DNA from: Caulobacteraceae bacterium PMMR1
GTDB lineage: Bacteria > Pseudomonadota > Alphaproteobacteria > Caulobacterales > Caulobacteraceae
Assembly (NCBI GenBank): GCA_000733915.1
Contig: JPOM01000001.1
Span: 1,798,001 to 1,862,000 of the forward strand
DNA length: 64,000 bases
Direction: 5' to 3'
Shown here: piece after piece, positions 45,806 through 54,810 of the stretch
How the letters are laid out: each line of letters opens with the position of its first letter
Numbering within the stretch: the first letter of the stretch is position 1
Made by a program: the position numbers and the translations under genes
Notes under the pieces: model-generated
What the model was told of the DNA's origin: nothing
What the model saw: the letters and a program-made list of their open reading frames with translations, nothing else
Databases searched by the model: none

Positions 45806-46396
45806 ATGTCGAAGGACAAGGACAAGGCTAAGGACAAGCCGGAAGCGGACGTCGCGGAGGGCGAGGACGGCGCGCCCGCTAAGAAGAAGCTGCCGATGAA
45901 GCTCGTCATCATCGGGGCGGCCGGCGCGGTGCTCGTGCTCGGCGGCGGCGGGGCTGCGGCCATGATGCTGATGGGCGGGCACGGCGGCGCCAAGGGCAAG
46001 GCCGAGAAAAAGCACGAGACGCCCAAAAAGGACGACGCCAAGAAGGAGGGCGGCAAGGGCGCCGTCAGCCCGATCAGCCCGGGCCCCGACGGGGTGGTCT
46101 TCTACACCATGCCCGACATCTTGGTGAACATGCAGGCCACGGATAGTCGGCCGGTCTATCTGAAGCTGAAGCTGGCCTTCGAGCTGCCCGACCGCGAGAC
46201 CGCCGACGCCATCGAGCCCGCCGCGCCGCGCCTGAACGACATGTTCCAGGGCTTCCTGCGCGAGCTCCGCCCGGAAGACCTCTCCGGCTCGGAGGGGAGC
46301 TACCAGCTGCGCCAGGAGATCCAGCGCCGGGTCAACCTGGTCATCGCGCCGGCGAAGGTGAACGCGGTGCTGATACAGGAAATGCTGATCCAGTGA
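45806..46396 (+). CDS. fliL: flagellar basal body-associated protein FliL
   Basis: Inner-membrane protein that supports stator function. The 196-residue product has a charged cytosolic tail (Lys/Asp repeats, residues 1-30), one membrane helix (31-55, LVIIGAAGAVLVLGGGGAAAMML), a Lys-rich linker and a periplasmic SPFH-like domain (FYTMPDILVNMQATDSRPVYLKLKLAFEL ... RRVNLVIAPAKVNAVLIQEMLIQ). It heads the fliL-fliM operon, divergent from flgF. Confidence 0.93.
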   Translation: MSKDKDKAKDKPEADVAEGEDGAPAKKKLPMKLVIIGAAGAVLVLGGGGAAAMMLMGGHGGAKGKAEKKHETPKKDDAKKEGGKGAVSPISPGPDGVVFYTMPDILVNMQATDSRPVYLKLKLAFELPDRETADAIEPAAPRLNDMFQGFLRELRPEDLSGSEGSYQLRQEIQRRVNLVIAPAKVNAVLIQEMLIQ

Positions 46397-46421
46397 CCGG
46401 TCTCAGCGTGCGTGCCCGATC

Positions 46422-47450
46422 ATGAGCGACATCACCCCCGACCTGACGGCCGAGGAGGAAGCGCCCGCCGAGCGCATCCTCAACCAGGACGAAATCGACA
46501 ACCTCCTGGGGTTCGACCTCTCCGATGACGACGGCGGCGAGCGCACTGGTATCCGCGCCATCATCAACTCCGCCCTCGTGTCCTACGAGCGGCTGCCGAT
46601 GCTGGAGATCGTCTTCGACCGCCTGGTGCGATTGATGACGACATCCTTGCGCAATTTCACCTCCGACAATGTCGAGGTGAGCCTCGACAACATTTCTTCG
46701 ATCCGCTTCGGCGATTATCTGAACTCGATCCCGCTGCCGGCGATCTTGGCCGTTTTCCGGGCCGAGGAGCTCGACAACTACGGCCTGATCACCGTGGACT
46801 CCAATCTGATCTATTCGATCGTCGACGTGCTCCTGGGCGGGCGGCGCGGCACCGCGGCCATGCGCATCGAGGGGCGCCCCTACACCACCATAGAGCGGGT
46901 TCTGGTGCAGCGGATGGTGGAGGTCGTGCTGGCCGACGCCAAGGCGGCCTTCGAGCCCCTGACCCCGGTCAGCTTCAACCTCGATCGGCTGGAGACCAAT
47001 CCCCGCTTCGCCGCCATCGCCCGGCCCGCCAACGCCGCCATCCTGGTCAAGCTCCGCATCGACATGGAGGACCGCGGAGGCCGAATCGAGCTTCTGTTGC
47101 CGTACGCGACGCTGGAGCCGATCCGCAAGATGCTGCTGCAGCAGTTCATGGGCGAGAAGTTCGGCCGCGACAACATCTGGGAAGGCCACCTCGCGACCGA
47201 GCTGTGGACCACGCAGATGGACGTGCGCGCCGTGCTCGACGAGCAGGAGGTGAGCCTGCGCCGCGTGCTGGACCTGAAGGTCGGCGACACCCTGATGCTG
47301 CACGCCACCCCCGACAGCCCCGTGGAGGTGCGCGCGGGCCAGGTCTGCCTGACAACCGGCCGCATGGGGCGGCGCAACCAGTCCATCGCGGTGCGGGTCG
47401 ACCGCCCCCTGACGCCGGCCGCCAAGCGGGCGCTGGTCGCCGCCTCGTGA
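46422..47450 (+). CDS. fliM: flagellar motor switch protein FliM
   Basis: C-ring protein that binds CheY-P and sets rotation direction. The 342-residue protein has an N-terminal LNQDEIDNLLGF motif (CheY-binding type, residues 20-31), the CheC-like middle domain with GGRRGTAAMRIEGRPYTTIERVLVQRM, and a C-terminal SpoA domain (LDLKVGDTLMLHATPDSPVEV). Lies 25 bases after fliL. Confidence 0.96.
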   Translation: MSDITPDLTAEEEAPAERILNQDEIDNLLGFDLSDDDGGERTGIRAIINSALVSYERLPMLEIVFDRLVRLMTTSLRNFTSDNVEVSLDNISSIRFGDYLNSIPLPAILAVFRAEELDNYGLITVDSNLIYSIVDVLLGGRRGTAAMRIEGRPYTTIERVLVQRMVEVVLADAKAAFEPLTPVSFNLDRLETNPRFAAIARPANAAILVKLRIDMEDRGGRIELLLPYATLEPIRKMLLQQFMGEKFGRDNIWEGHLATELWTTQMDVRAVLDEQEVSLRRVLDLKVGDTLMLHATPDSPVEVRAGQVCLTTGRMGRRNQSIAVRVDRPLTPAAKRALVAAS

Positions 47451-47474
47451 GGCCCCGGCTGTGAGCCCCCGCCC

Positions 47475-48098
47475 GTGAGCCCCGTCGCCATCGCCCTGGA
47501 CATCCTGCTGGCGGGCCTGCTGATCGCCTCGCTGGTGGTCGGCTATCGCCTGAACGCTCGGCTGAAGCTGCTCCGCGCCGGTCAAGCGGAGTTCGCCAGG
47601 GCGGTGGCGGAGCTGAACGCGGCGGCGACCACGACCGAGCGGGGGCTCTCGGACCTGCGCGCCGCCTCGGAGGAGAGCCACGATTCGCTGCTGGCGCGCA
47701 TCGAGACCGCTCGCCAGCTGACCGCGCGCCTGGAACAGGCCACCCAGCGGGCCGAGAAGGCCGCCGACAAGGTCGAGCGCGCCCTGACCGACATCCAGGC
47801 CGCCCAGATCGCGCCGGCGCGCCCGTCCCCCGCAGCCGCTGCGTCGCGCGACCTCGAGGCCCTGCCGCCCGCTCTGTCGCGCACGGCCGCCGCGCTCAGC
47901 CGCGTTCAGAAAACGCCGGGTCCCGCCGCCCGCCGCCTCGACGCCCTGTTCGAGGCCGAGGTTCCGGAGCCCGCCCTTGCCCGCGCCGCGCCCCAGCCCT
48001 CGCCTCGGCCTGGAGACGCGCCGTCCCGCGCCACGCCGGCGCGCGCGCGGGCGTCGGTGTCCGATCTCGTGCGCCAGGCGCTGGAGGCCGGACGATGA
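47475..48098 (+). CDS. DUF6468-like flagellar-locus protein with membrane anchor and coiled coil
   Basis: A 207-residue protein starting at a GTG. Residues 3-24 form a membrane helix (VAIALDILLAGLLIASLVVGY), followed by a long helical, probably coiled-coil region (LLRAGQAEFARAVAELNAAAT ... TEKAADKVERAL), and a Pro/Ala-rich C-terminal third. It matches the pattern of the DUF6468 proteins found next to fliM in alphaproteobacteria, of unknown role. Overlaps the MotE-like gene by 4 bases. Confidence 0.75.
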   Translation: MSPVAIALDILLAGLLIASLVVGYRLNARLKLLRAGQAEFARAVAELNAAATTTERGLSDLRAASEESHDSLLARIETARQLTARLEQATQRAEKAADKVERALTDIQAAQIAPARPSPAAAASRDLEALPPALSRTAAALSRVQKTPGPAARRLDALFEAEVPEPALARAAPQPSPRPGDAPSRATPARARASVSDLVRQALEAGR

Positions 48099-49003
48099 GC
48101 CGCCTGCCCCGCATCCTCCCGCTGGTCGCGGTGGCCGCCGGCGGCGTGATCGCGGTCAAGGCGCTGGAGGCGGCGCCGGCCCTGCTCTCGCCCACCACCG
48201 CCCACGCGGAGGGCGCGCCCGCCGCGGCCAAGGCCGCGAAGGCGGCGGCGAAGTCCCCTCTGTTCAGCGGAGCCAGCACCTCGGCCGGCGCCGCCGCGGG
48301 GACGAGCCCCCTCCCCGGACAGGCTCCAAAGCCTCCCGGCGTGTGCGCCCCCACCGCGGCGGAGCTCGCCCGCGAGGCGGGTCTGTCTCCCGCCGAGCTG
48401 CAGATCATCCAGAGCCTCGGCCAGCGGCGCGGCCAGCTCGACGAGCGCGAAAAGGCGCTCGACACCCAGATCCAGGTGCTCGCCGCCGCCGAGACCAAGG
48501 TCGACGCCAAGCTGAAGGCGCTCTCCAGCCTCAGGGACGAGATCAAGGGCCTGCTCGGCCAGGCCGACCAGCAGACCCAGGCCGAGGTCGATCGTCTCGT
48601 CGTGGTCTTCGAGAAGATGAAGCCGCGCGAAGCCGCCCCGGTCATGGCGCAGCTCGACGACAAGGTGCGCGTGCCCGTCGCGTCCAAGATGAAGCCCGCG
48701 ATCCTGGCGCAGGTGCTGGGCCAGATGCAGGCGGCCGACGCCAAGAAGCTGACCGAGTTGCTGGCCCATCGCTTCGCCCCCGTGCAGGCCCTCGCCCAGG
48801 CGGCGAACACGGCGGCGAACACGGCGGCCGATCCCAACGCGCCGCCGCCGGCCTCGCCGGCGCCTCAGGTCGAGGCTGGCAAGACGCCCGCTCCAGCCAG
48901 GACCGCCGCCCGGGCCGCCCCTAAGAAGGCCGCTCCCCCGCGGCGACGCCCCCTGGAACCGGCGCCAACACCTAATCCGCAGGGCGCGCCATCCGGCCGA
49001 TAG
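48095..49003 (+). CDS. MotE-like flagellar protein (MgtE N-domain fold)
   Basis: A 302-residue protein with an N-terminal hydrophobic signal (ILPLVAVAAGGVIAVKALEAAPALL), an Ala-rich linker, a coiled coil (GQRRGQLDEREKALDTQIQV, about 110-165) and an MgtE-N-like domain (VVVFEKMKPREAAPVMAQLDD; ILAQVLGQMQAADAKKLTELL). This is the layout of MotE, the periplasmic chaperone of the stator-linked protein MotC in rhizobia; here its exact role is inferred from fold and operon (fliL-fliM-DUF6468-this gene). The C-terminal 70 residues are Pro/Ala/Arg-rich. Confidence 0.78.
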   Translation: MSRLPRILPLVAVAAGGVIAVKALEAAPALLSPTTAHAEGAPAAAKAAKAAAKSPLFSGASTSAGAAAGTSPLPGQAPKPPGVCAPTAAELAREAGLSPAELQIIQSLGQRRGQLDEREKALDTQIQVLAAAETKVDAKLKALSSLRDEIKGLLGQADQQTQAEVDRLVVVFEKMKPREAAPVMAQLDDKVRVPVASKMKPAILAQVLGQMQAADAKKLTELLAHRFAPVQALAQAANTAANTAADPNAPPPASPAPQVEAGKTPAPARTAARAAPKKAAPPRRRPLEPAPTPNPQGAPSGR

Positions 49004-49059
49004 TTTCAACTGTCGCGCGCAGAGGCCGGCGCTGCCCGCCGCCGCGGGCTTCGCGCGCC

Positions 49060-49799
49060 TCACATGAGGCCCAGCGCCTTGAAGCTCGCGACGCCCTCGC
49101 GTCCGACGACCAGGTGATCGTGCACGACGATGTTGAGCGGGCGCCCCGCCTCGACCACCTGACGCGTCATGGCGATGTCCGCCTGGCTGGGCGTGGGATC
49201 CCCGCTCGGGTGGTTGTGGACCAGGATCACGGCGGAGGACGACACCTCCAGCGCCCGCCGCATGATCTCGCGGGGATAGACGGGGGCGTGGTCGACCGTG
49301 CCCCGGTTCATGGTTTCATCCAGGATCAGCTGGTTCTTCTTGTCCAGGTAGAGGACGCGGAACTGCTCGCGGGGCTCGTTGGCGACCGCCACGCGCACAT
49401 AGGCGAGCAGCGCAGACCAGGACGAGATCACCGTGCGTTTGACCACCGGCTCCTTGGCGACCCGGCGGGCGACCTCGTGCAGGGCCATCAGGTCGAGCGC
49501 CGTCTCGGCCCCGACGCTCTTGGTCCGGCCCAGGCTGTCGCTCGCCCGCACCGCCGTCAGCTCCTCGATGGAGGCCGCCAACACCGCCGACAGCGTGCCG
49601 AAGCGCGCCAGCAGCGCCTTGGCCACCGGCTTCACGTCGCCCTGCGGCTGGCTGCGGAACAGGAACAGCTCGAGCAGCTCGTAGTCCGGCAGGGCCGCAA
49701 GCCCCCCGCCCGGGCGCGCTCGCGCAGCCGCTCGCGATGGCCGGCGTGATGCGGCTTCGCCGGCTTGGCGCTCAGGGCTGTCGCGGCCTCGTCCCCCAC
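49060..49799 (-). CDS. radC: JAB/MPN-domain DNA repair protein RadC (frameshifted)
   Basis: RadC-family protein of uncertain role, formerly linked to DNA repair. The frame ending at 49060 carries the JAMM motif (SSSAVILVHNHPSGDPTPSQAD) but its first ATG at 49635 lacks the family N-terminus. Upstream, LPDYELLELFLFRSQPQGDV continues in frame, then the HAGHRERLRERARAG helix lies in another frame. One added base in the C6 run at 49702-49707 (plus strand) joins them into a 246-residue protein from a GTG at 49799. The start codon choice is less sure than the frameshift. Confidence 0.85.
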
Positions 49800-49852
49800 G
49801 CCCGCAGGCTTAAGCCAAGCGGAGCCTGGCGCAAGGGCTCAGACGCAGGGTT

Positions 49853-50767
49853 TCAGGGACGCGCGGCGACCGGGATGGCGGGCGCAGCCGGCGGCTTGGG
49901 CGGCGCGGGCCAGCGGTGCAAGCCGAAGCGCACCCGCTCGACCGCCTGGCGGCAACCGCGCGCGCTCAGCCCCGGTGGCAGGCGGGTCGCACCGTCCGTG
50001 CAGGCGCCGTCGATCTGATCCTGCGTCAGGCCGCGCGCGGAGGACAGGTCCACGCCCCTGAGGTCCGCCGCGGCGAGATCGGCCTTGCTGAAGTCCGCGC
50101 CCGCGAAGTCGCCGCCCTGCAGGCTGGCCGCGGTCATGTCGGCCTTCACGAAGCGGGCGCGCGTGAACCGGCCCGCGAGCACCGCTGCGTTCAGCTCCGC
50201 CCCGCTGAAGTCCACGCCGGCCGCGTCTGCGCCGTCGAACATGACGCCGTGCATGGTGCTTTTCGTCAGGCGCGCTCCGGCCAGCCTGACGCCCTTCAGG
50301 TTGGCGCCGCTGAAGTCCGCGTCCGTCAGGTCCGCCTCGCCAAGGTTCGCGCCCTCGAAGCTGGAGCCCTTGGCGTCGCTGTTGCTGAGCTGGGCGCGAG
50401 TGAAGTTCGCACGCCCGAAATGCGAGCCCATCAGGGCGGCGCCCCTGAGGTCCGCCCGGGAGAAGTCGCTCCCCGCGAAATTGGAGCCCAGGATGCGGGC
50501 GCCGCGCAGGTCCGCCCCGGACAGCTGCGCCTGAACGAACCTGGCTCCGGCGAACATGGCGTCGGTCAGCTTGCGCCCGCTGAGGACGCAGCGTTCGCAC
50601 GCGCCGCCGAGGGACACTGTGCGGCTGACCTCCGGATCGGCGGTGAGGTTCGCATCCGCTACGGCCCAAGCCGGGGGCGCGACCAGCAAGACGGCGATCG
50701 ACAGGGCCGGGACGGCGAGGCGCAGGAGCGCACGAGGGGTGGAAAGCGGAACCATGCCCGCCTTCAT
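49853..50767 (-). CDS. exported pentapeptide-repeat protein (larger paralogue)
   Basis: A 304-residue protein with a signal peptide (ALLRLAVPALSIAVLLVAPPAWA), a CxxC motif (ACERC) at the start of the repeat region, about 35 pentapeptide units of the A(D/N)LxG type (residues about 60-250) forming a right-handed beta-helix, then a capping motif GLTQDQIDGACTDGATRLPPGL and a Pro-rich tail. The function is unknown; a role in the periplasm is likely. The neighbouring 171-residue gene is a shorter paralogue with the same beginning and end motifs. Confidence 0.88.
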   Translation of the reverse strand: MKAGMVPLSTPRALLRLAVPALSIAVLLVAPPAWAVADANLTADPEVSRTVSLGGACERCVLSGRKLTDAMFAGARFVQAQLSGADLRGARILGSNFAGSDFSRADLRGAALMGSHFGRANFTRAQLSNSDAKGSSFEGANLGEADLTDADFSGANLKGVRLAGARLTKSTMHGVMFDGADAAGVDFSGAELNAAVLAGRFTRARFVKADMTAASLQGGDFAGADFSKADLAAADLRGVDLSSARGLTQDQIDGACTDGATRLPPGLSARGCRQAVERVRFGLHRWPAPPKPPAAPAIPVAARP

Positions 50768-50806
50768 GGGGGCGGGCCGGCCCGGACGCCAGTTAATTGA
50801 AGGTAA

Positions 50807-51322
50807 TCAGCGGCAAGGCGGGAGGCTGAGCCCGCGGGGCAGCCGCGTGGAGGCGTCGCCGCACGCCGCGTCGAGCTGCGCCTGGGTCAGCCCCTGCGCC
50901 CGGTCGGCCTCGGCGCCGGAGAGGTTTGCCCCGTCGAGCTTGGCCCCGCTGAGGCGCGCCCCCTGCAGATAGGCGCCGACCAGGCTGGCGTGGGCGAGGT
51001 CGGCCCCGCGCAGGTCCGCTCCGCCCAGCACCGCGCCGTAAGCGTTCAGGTCGCGCAGGTCTGCATGGGCCAGGCGCGCCCGGCTCGCCACCGCGGCGGA
51101 GAGGTCCGCCTGGCGCAGGCGCGCGCCGGTGAAGTCGCGGCCGACCAGCCGCCGGGCCGCGAGGTCCGCCTGGAACAGGTTGCACCGCGGGCAGCTCGCG
51201 CCCGCCCGAACCCTCGCGATCTGGGCGGCGTTCTGGGCCTGGGCGGCGGGGGCGAGGGCCGCGGCCAGCGCCAGGGCGGCCAGCCCGCCCAGGCGTGGCG
51301 CTATGCGTCCGCGCGACCTCAT
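50807..51322 (-). CDS. exported pentapeptide-repeat protein (shorter paralogue)
   Basis: A 171-residue protein: signal peptide ([16 protein letters not shown]), CxxC motif (SCPRC) before the repeats, about 15 pentapeptide units ([20 protein letters not shown] ... [19 protein letters not shown]), and the same capping motif as its neighbour ([22 protein letters not shown]). Its ATG overlaps the stop of the nrdJ-like gene (ATGA), so the two are probably translationally coupled. The longer reading up to 52195 is out-of-frame with the nrdJ-like gene and not a protein. Confidence 0.88.
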   Translation of the reverse strand: MRSRGRIAPRLGGLAALALAAALAPAAQAQNAAQIARVRAGASCPRCNLFQADLAARRLVGRDFTGARLRQADLSAAVASRARLAHADLRDLNAYGAVLGGADLRGADLAHASLVGAYLQGARLSGAKLDGANLSGAEADRAQGLTQAQLDAACGDASTRLPRGLSLPPCR

Positions 51323-53651
51323 CCCGCGTCGGCCGCAGCGCCGCAGCGGACGCAGACGGGGCGACCGCTCGCGCCTGAGACCGCGAAGTCGCCGCAGGCC
51401 GGGCACACGTCGAGGGACGCCTGCAGCCGCGCCTGTTCCTCCCGTGCGCCGCGCAGGCTCGGCAGGAAGAGCAGGTTGTCGGGCGCCGCCCCCCGGCTGA
51501 ACCCCTTGGAGATGAAGCGCGCCGCTGGCACCGGCTGGCCCTGCTCGCCCTCCAGCGGCTGGCCTTCTGCTGCGCCGCGTCCCAGGCCGTCGGCGTTCAG
51601 CGCGTCCGCATCCCGGTTCGCCAGGTCGTCGCGGCCCAGGTACGACACCCCCAGCTCGCGGAAGATGTAGTCCAGGATCGAGGTCGCCGAGCGAATGGAG
51701 TCGTTGCCCGTGACCGGGCCCGCGGGCTCGAAGCGCGTGAACACGAAGGCGTCCACGAACTCCTCCAGCGGCACGCCGTACTGCAGCCCGATGGAGATCG
51801 CGATGGCGAAGTTGTTCATCAGGCTGCGGAAGGCGGCGCCTTCCTTGTGCATGTCGATGAAGACCTCGCCCAGCTCGCCGTCGTCGTACTCGCCGGTGTG
51901 CAAATAGACCTTGTGGCCGCCGACCGAGGCCTTCTGGATGTAGCCCTTGCGCCGGTCGGGCAGCTTGCGACGGGCGCGCTCGCGCTCGACGATCCGCTCC
52001 ACGATGCGCTCGCGCGGCGGCTCGGGGGCGGCGGCGCGGGCCGGGGCGGCCTCGGCGGCGGGCGGGGCAGGCGGAGCGCGCGCAGAGCGGTGAGCGGCCG
52101 GCGCAGGGCGAGGCCCTCGAGGTTCGCCGCAAGGGCGGCGGCGAGCAGGGCGGGCAGCGCCTCGCGCGGCGCCTCCACGGTGTGCAGGACCGCAAGGCCG
52201 AGCGGCTGGGCGATCTCCGCGATCATGGCCAGGCGCGCCTCGGCTCCGATCTCCCCGCCGCTCCCATAGGCGGCCCCCTCGATCCGGCCCGTGCCGAGGA
52301 GGGCGGCCTCCGCGGTCGCGACCTGGGCGGGGGTGAAGCCCGCAGCCGCCAGGCTGTCGAAGCCCGGATCGGCGAGGGCGTCCGGGTCCGCCCCCAGCAC
52401 ATCCCGCACGAAGCCGCGGCCAAGCACGGCCGGGGCGAAAGCGTCCTTCAGCGAGCGCGCGTTTAGCAGCGCCACCTCGACATACTTGAGCTCGTGCGCG
52501 GTGAAGCCCCGGGCCAGCAGCGCCGCCCGACTGACCTCCGGCGCGCCGTCGAGCGAGCGCGCGCCCAGCGCCTGCGCCCGCGCCGCGTCCAGCTCGCGCC
52601 CATCCCGCTGCAGGCCCTCAAGCGCGGCGGGGTGCAGGGTGCGCCAGGTGTCGCCGTCGGCGGACTCCGCCACGCCGACTGGCCCCGACCAGGTCCCGGC
52701 CCCAAGGCTCAAGCCGCCCAGGCGAAGCGACAGCTCGGCGTCATCGGCCAAGACCAGCCGCGCCCCCGGCGCCAGAGCCTCGGCGGCGAGACGATGCAGG
52801 GCCAGCGCCCGCGCGCGCCCCTCCGCGCTGTCGTAGGCCACGGCCTCGGCGACCAGCCGTTCGTGCACGCCAGCCAGCACGATCGCCCCGCCGGGCGGCA
52901 GGGCGGCGCTCCACAGGCGCACCAGGCCCGCCAGGCGCTCGGTCTCCCCGTCGCCGACGCTGATCGCGACCAGCGGCGCGCTCGCCATCGCCTGGCGCAC
53001 GAGGCGCACCCCGCCCCGCGCCTCCGCCGCCTGGATCAGCTCGGGCGTCAGGGCGGTCGCCGCGACGGGCAGCGGCTCGGGCGGGGAGCCGGCCTCGGGC
53101 TCCGGCGGCAGCAGGCCGTCGATGGCGTCCAGGATCGCAGAGTCCGTCAGGCCCGCCTCGCGCGCAGCCTGGGCGGTCCGGGCCAGGGCGGGGTTGCTGA
53201 ACGGGTCGCGGCAGTCGCCCGCCGGACCCTCGCAGCGCGCCACCGCATCGGCCACCGCGGCGAGCCTGGCCCTGAGCGCGGGGCCCGCCTGCGCCGCGAG
53301 GTCGGCCGCCGCACGCCGCGCCACGGCGTCGCAGACCGCCGCCCCCTGCGCGGGCTCGCCCCAGCCTGCCAGCCGCCCGGGCGCGGCCAGGCCCAGCAAC
53401 AGCGACGCTGTCAGGTCCGCCCGCGCCGCCTTGCCGGCCCGCAGCCGCGCGACATAGGCCTCGAAGGCGTCGACGAGCCCGAGTTCGGCTGTGTCCGCCG
53501 GCAGGCCCTCCGCCCGGGCCCAGTCCGCCCAGGCTTCCACGCGCGCGGCCGGCCAGGCCGCCGGCGCCAGCAGCTCCACAACGCCCTGCGGCCCTTCGAC
53601 TTGGCGCAGCTCCAGCGCGACCACGCCCGCGAACCGCCGCTCGTTGTCCAT
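51319..53651 (-). CDS. NrdJ-like TSCPD-domain protein lacking the reductase active site (frameshifted)
   Basis: About 777 residues once restored. The C-terminal part (from [29 protein letters not shown] to FISKGF) matches the TSCPD end of B12-dependent ribonucleotide reductase NrdJ, including [34 protein letters not shown], and ends with a CPAC...CVRC zinc-ribbon-like pair. The N-terminal 530 residues resemble NrdJ only weakly ([41 protein letters not shown]) and lack the cysteines and NxCxE active-site motif. The frame breaks between about 52060 and 52085 and is repaired by one added base. Probably a non-catalytic paralogue; role unknown. Confidence 0.7.
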
Positions 53652-53866
53652 GTGGCCCGGCCTCAACAGGGATGCGCCGACGCACGCGCGCCGTCACCGC
53701 AAACGCTAGGCTCCGCCGGCGTGATCCGCAACATCTTGGGGTCAGCTATCCCCAGCTTCGCAAGATGCTGAGTTCCTGGCGGGCAGGCGCCTTCGGCGCG
53801 ACCGCTGGACGCTCCTGCCCCCCGGCCCTATAAGCTCGGGCGATCGCAAGCCTCCCGGCGGACCCC

Positions 53867-54262
53867 GTGCTCGACAAGATCTTCACCTGGTGGAACGGCG
53901 CCACGATCGGCGCCCTGCTCAGCATCAAGGGCAGCTCGAACTTCGTTGGCGAGGACGAGTTCGGCAACCGCTACTTCGAGGCCCGCACCAACCGCGGCAG
54001 CTATGACGGCCGCAAGCGTCGCTATGTCCTCTACAATGGCTATGCGGACGCGTCGAAGGTGCCGCCGGACTGGCATGGCTGGCTGCACTACACCTTCGAG
54101 GAGCCGCCCACCGTGCAGCCGTTCAAGGTCAAGCCCTGGGAGAAGCCGCACGTGCCGAATCTGACCGGAACGCCCTTGGCCTATCGCCCGAAGGGCTCGA
54201 TCCTGCGCGGCGGCGAGCGCGCCCGGGCCACGGGCGACTACGAAGCCTGGAAGCCGGAGTAA
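53867..54262 (+). CDS. NADH:ubiquinone oxidoreductase NDUFA12-type accessory subunit
   Basis: Homologue of the mitochondrial complex I 17.2 kDa subunit (NDUFA12/B17.2), found only in alphaproteobacteria among bacteria with the nuo complex. The 131-residue protein starts at a GTG and shows the family signature VGEDEFGNRYFEART, then RKRRYVLYNGYADASKVPPDWHGWLHYTFEEPP and the C-terminal KPHVPNLTGTPLAYRPKGS. Linked to mlaD and DUF2155 as in many relatives. Confidence 0.96.
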   Translation: MLDKIFTWWNGATIGALLSIKGSSNFVGEDEFGNRYFEARTNRGSYDGRKRRYVLYNGYADASKVPPDWHGWLHYTFEEPPTVQPFKVKPWEKPHVPNLTGTPLAYRPKGSILRGGERARATGDYEAWKPE

Positions 54263-54267
54263 GCGGG

Positions 54268-54810
54268 ATGGCGGGGCAAGGCGCGGGGCGCGGCGAGCAG
54301 TGGGCCGAGACGGGCGTCGGCGCGGTGGTGCTGGCCGCCGCGGGCGCCTTCCTCGTCTATGCGCTGACGCATGTGGGCCATGGCGGATCGGGCGCGGGCT
54401 ATGAGGTGACGGCGCGGTTCGGCGACGTGGGCTCGCTCGCGTCCGGCGCGGACGTCCGGGTGGCGGGGGTGAAGGTCGGGACGGTGTCCAAGGTGGACCT
54501 CGACCCCAAGACCTTCCTCGCGCGCACGCACCTTACCATCGACAGCACCGTGAAGCTGCCCAGCGACACCAGCGCGCGCATCGCGTCGGACGGCCTGCTG
54601 GGCGGGGCGCACGTCGCGCTGTCGCCGGGCGGCGCCGCCGACGACCTGAAGCCCGGGGCGGAGATCTCCAACACCCAGGGGGCGGTCGATCTCTTCGGCC
54701 TGATCGGGCAGTTCGTGCGCGGCGGCGCAGGCGCAGGCGCAAGCGCCCCGTCCAACGCCGCGGCGTCGGGCGCGCCTGCGGCCGATCCCTACCCTGCGGC
54801 GCCCAAGTGA
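54268..54810 (+). CDS. mlaD: MlaD outer-membrane lipid asymmetry MCE protein
   Basis: A 180-residue single-domain MCE protein of classic MlaD size: N-terminal membrane helix (18-35, GAVVLAAAGAFLVYALTHVG), MCE domain (TARFGDVGSLASGADVRVAGVKVGTVSKVDLDP; ASDGLLGGAHVALSPGG) and a short Ala/Pro tail. It is separate from the complete mlaE-F-D operon in this window and has no permease beside it, so it probably works with subunits encoded elsewhere. 5 bases after the NDUFA12 gene; overlaps DUF2155 by 4. Confidence 0.9.
   Translation: MAGQGAGRGEQWAETGVGAVVLAAAGAFLVYALTHVGHGGSGAGYEVTARFGDVGSLASGADVRVAGVKVGTVSKVDLDPKTFLARTHLTIDSTVKLPSDTSARIASDGLLGGAHVALSPGGAADDLKPGAEISNTQGAVDLFGLIGQFVRGGAGAGASAPSNAAASGAPAADPYPAAPK

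Noticed and set aside
48805-48835. Short direct repeat of GCGGCGAACAC
   Set aside because: It encodes an AANTAANTAA stretch within the MotE-like linker and is ordinary low-complexity coding DNA, not a CRISPR or regulatory repeat.
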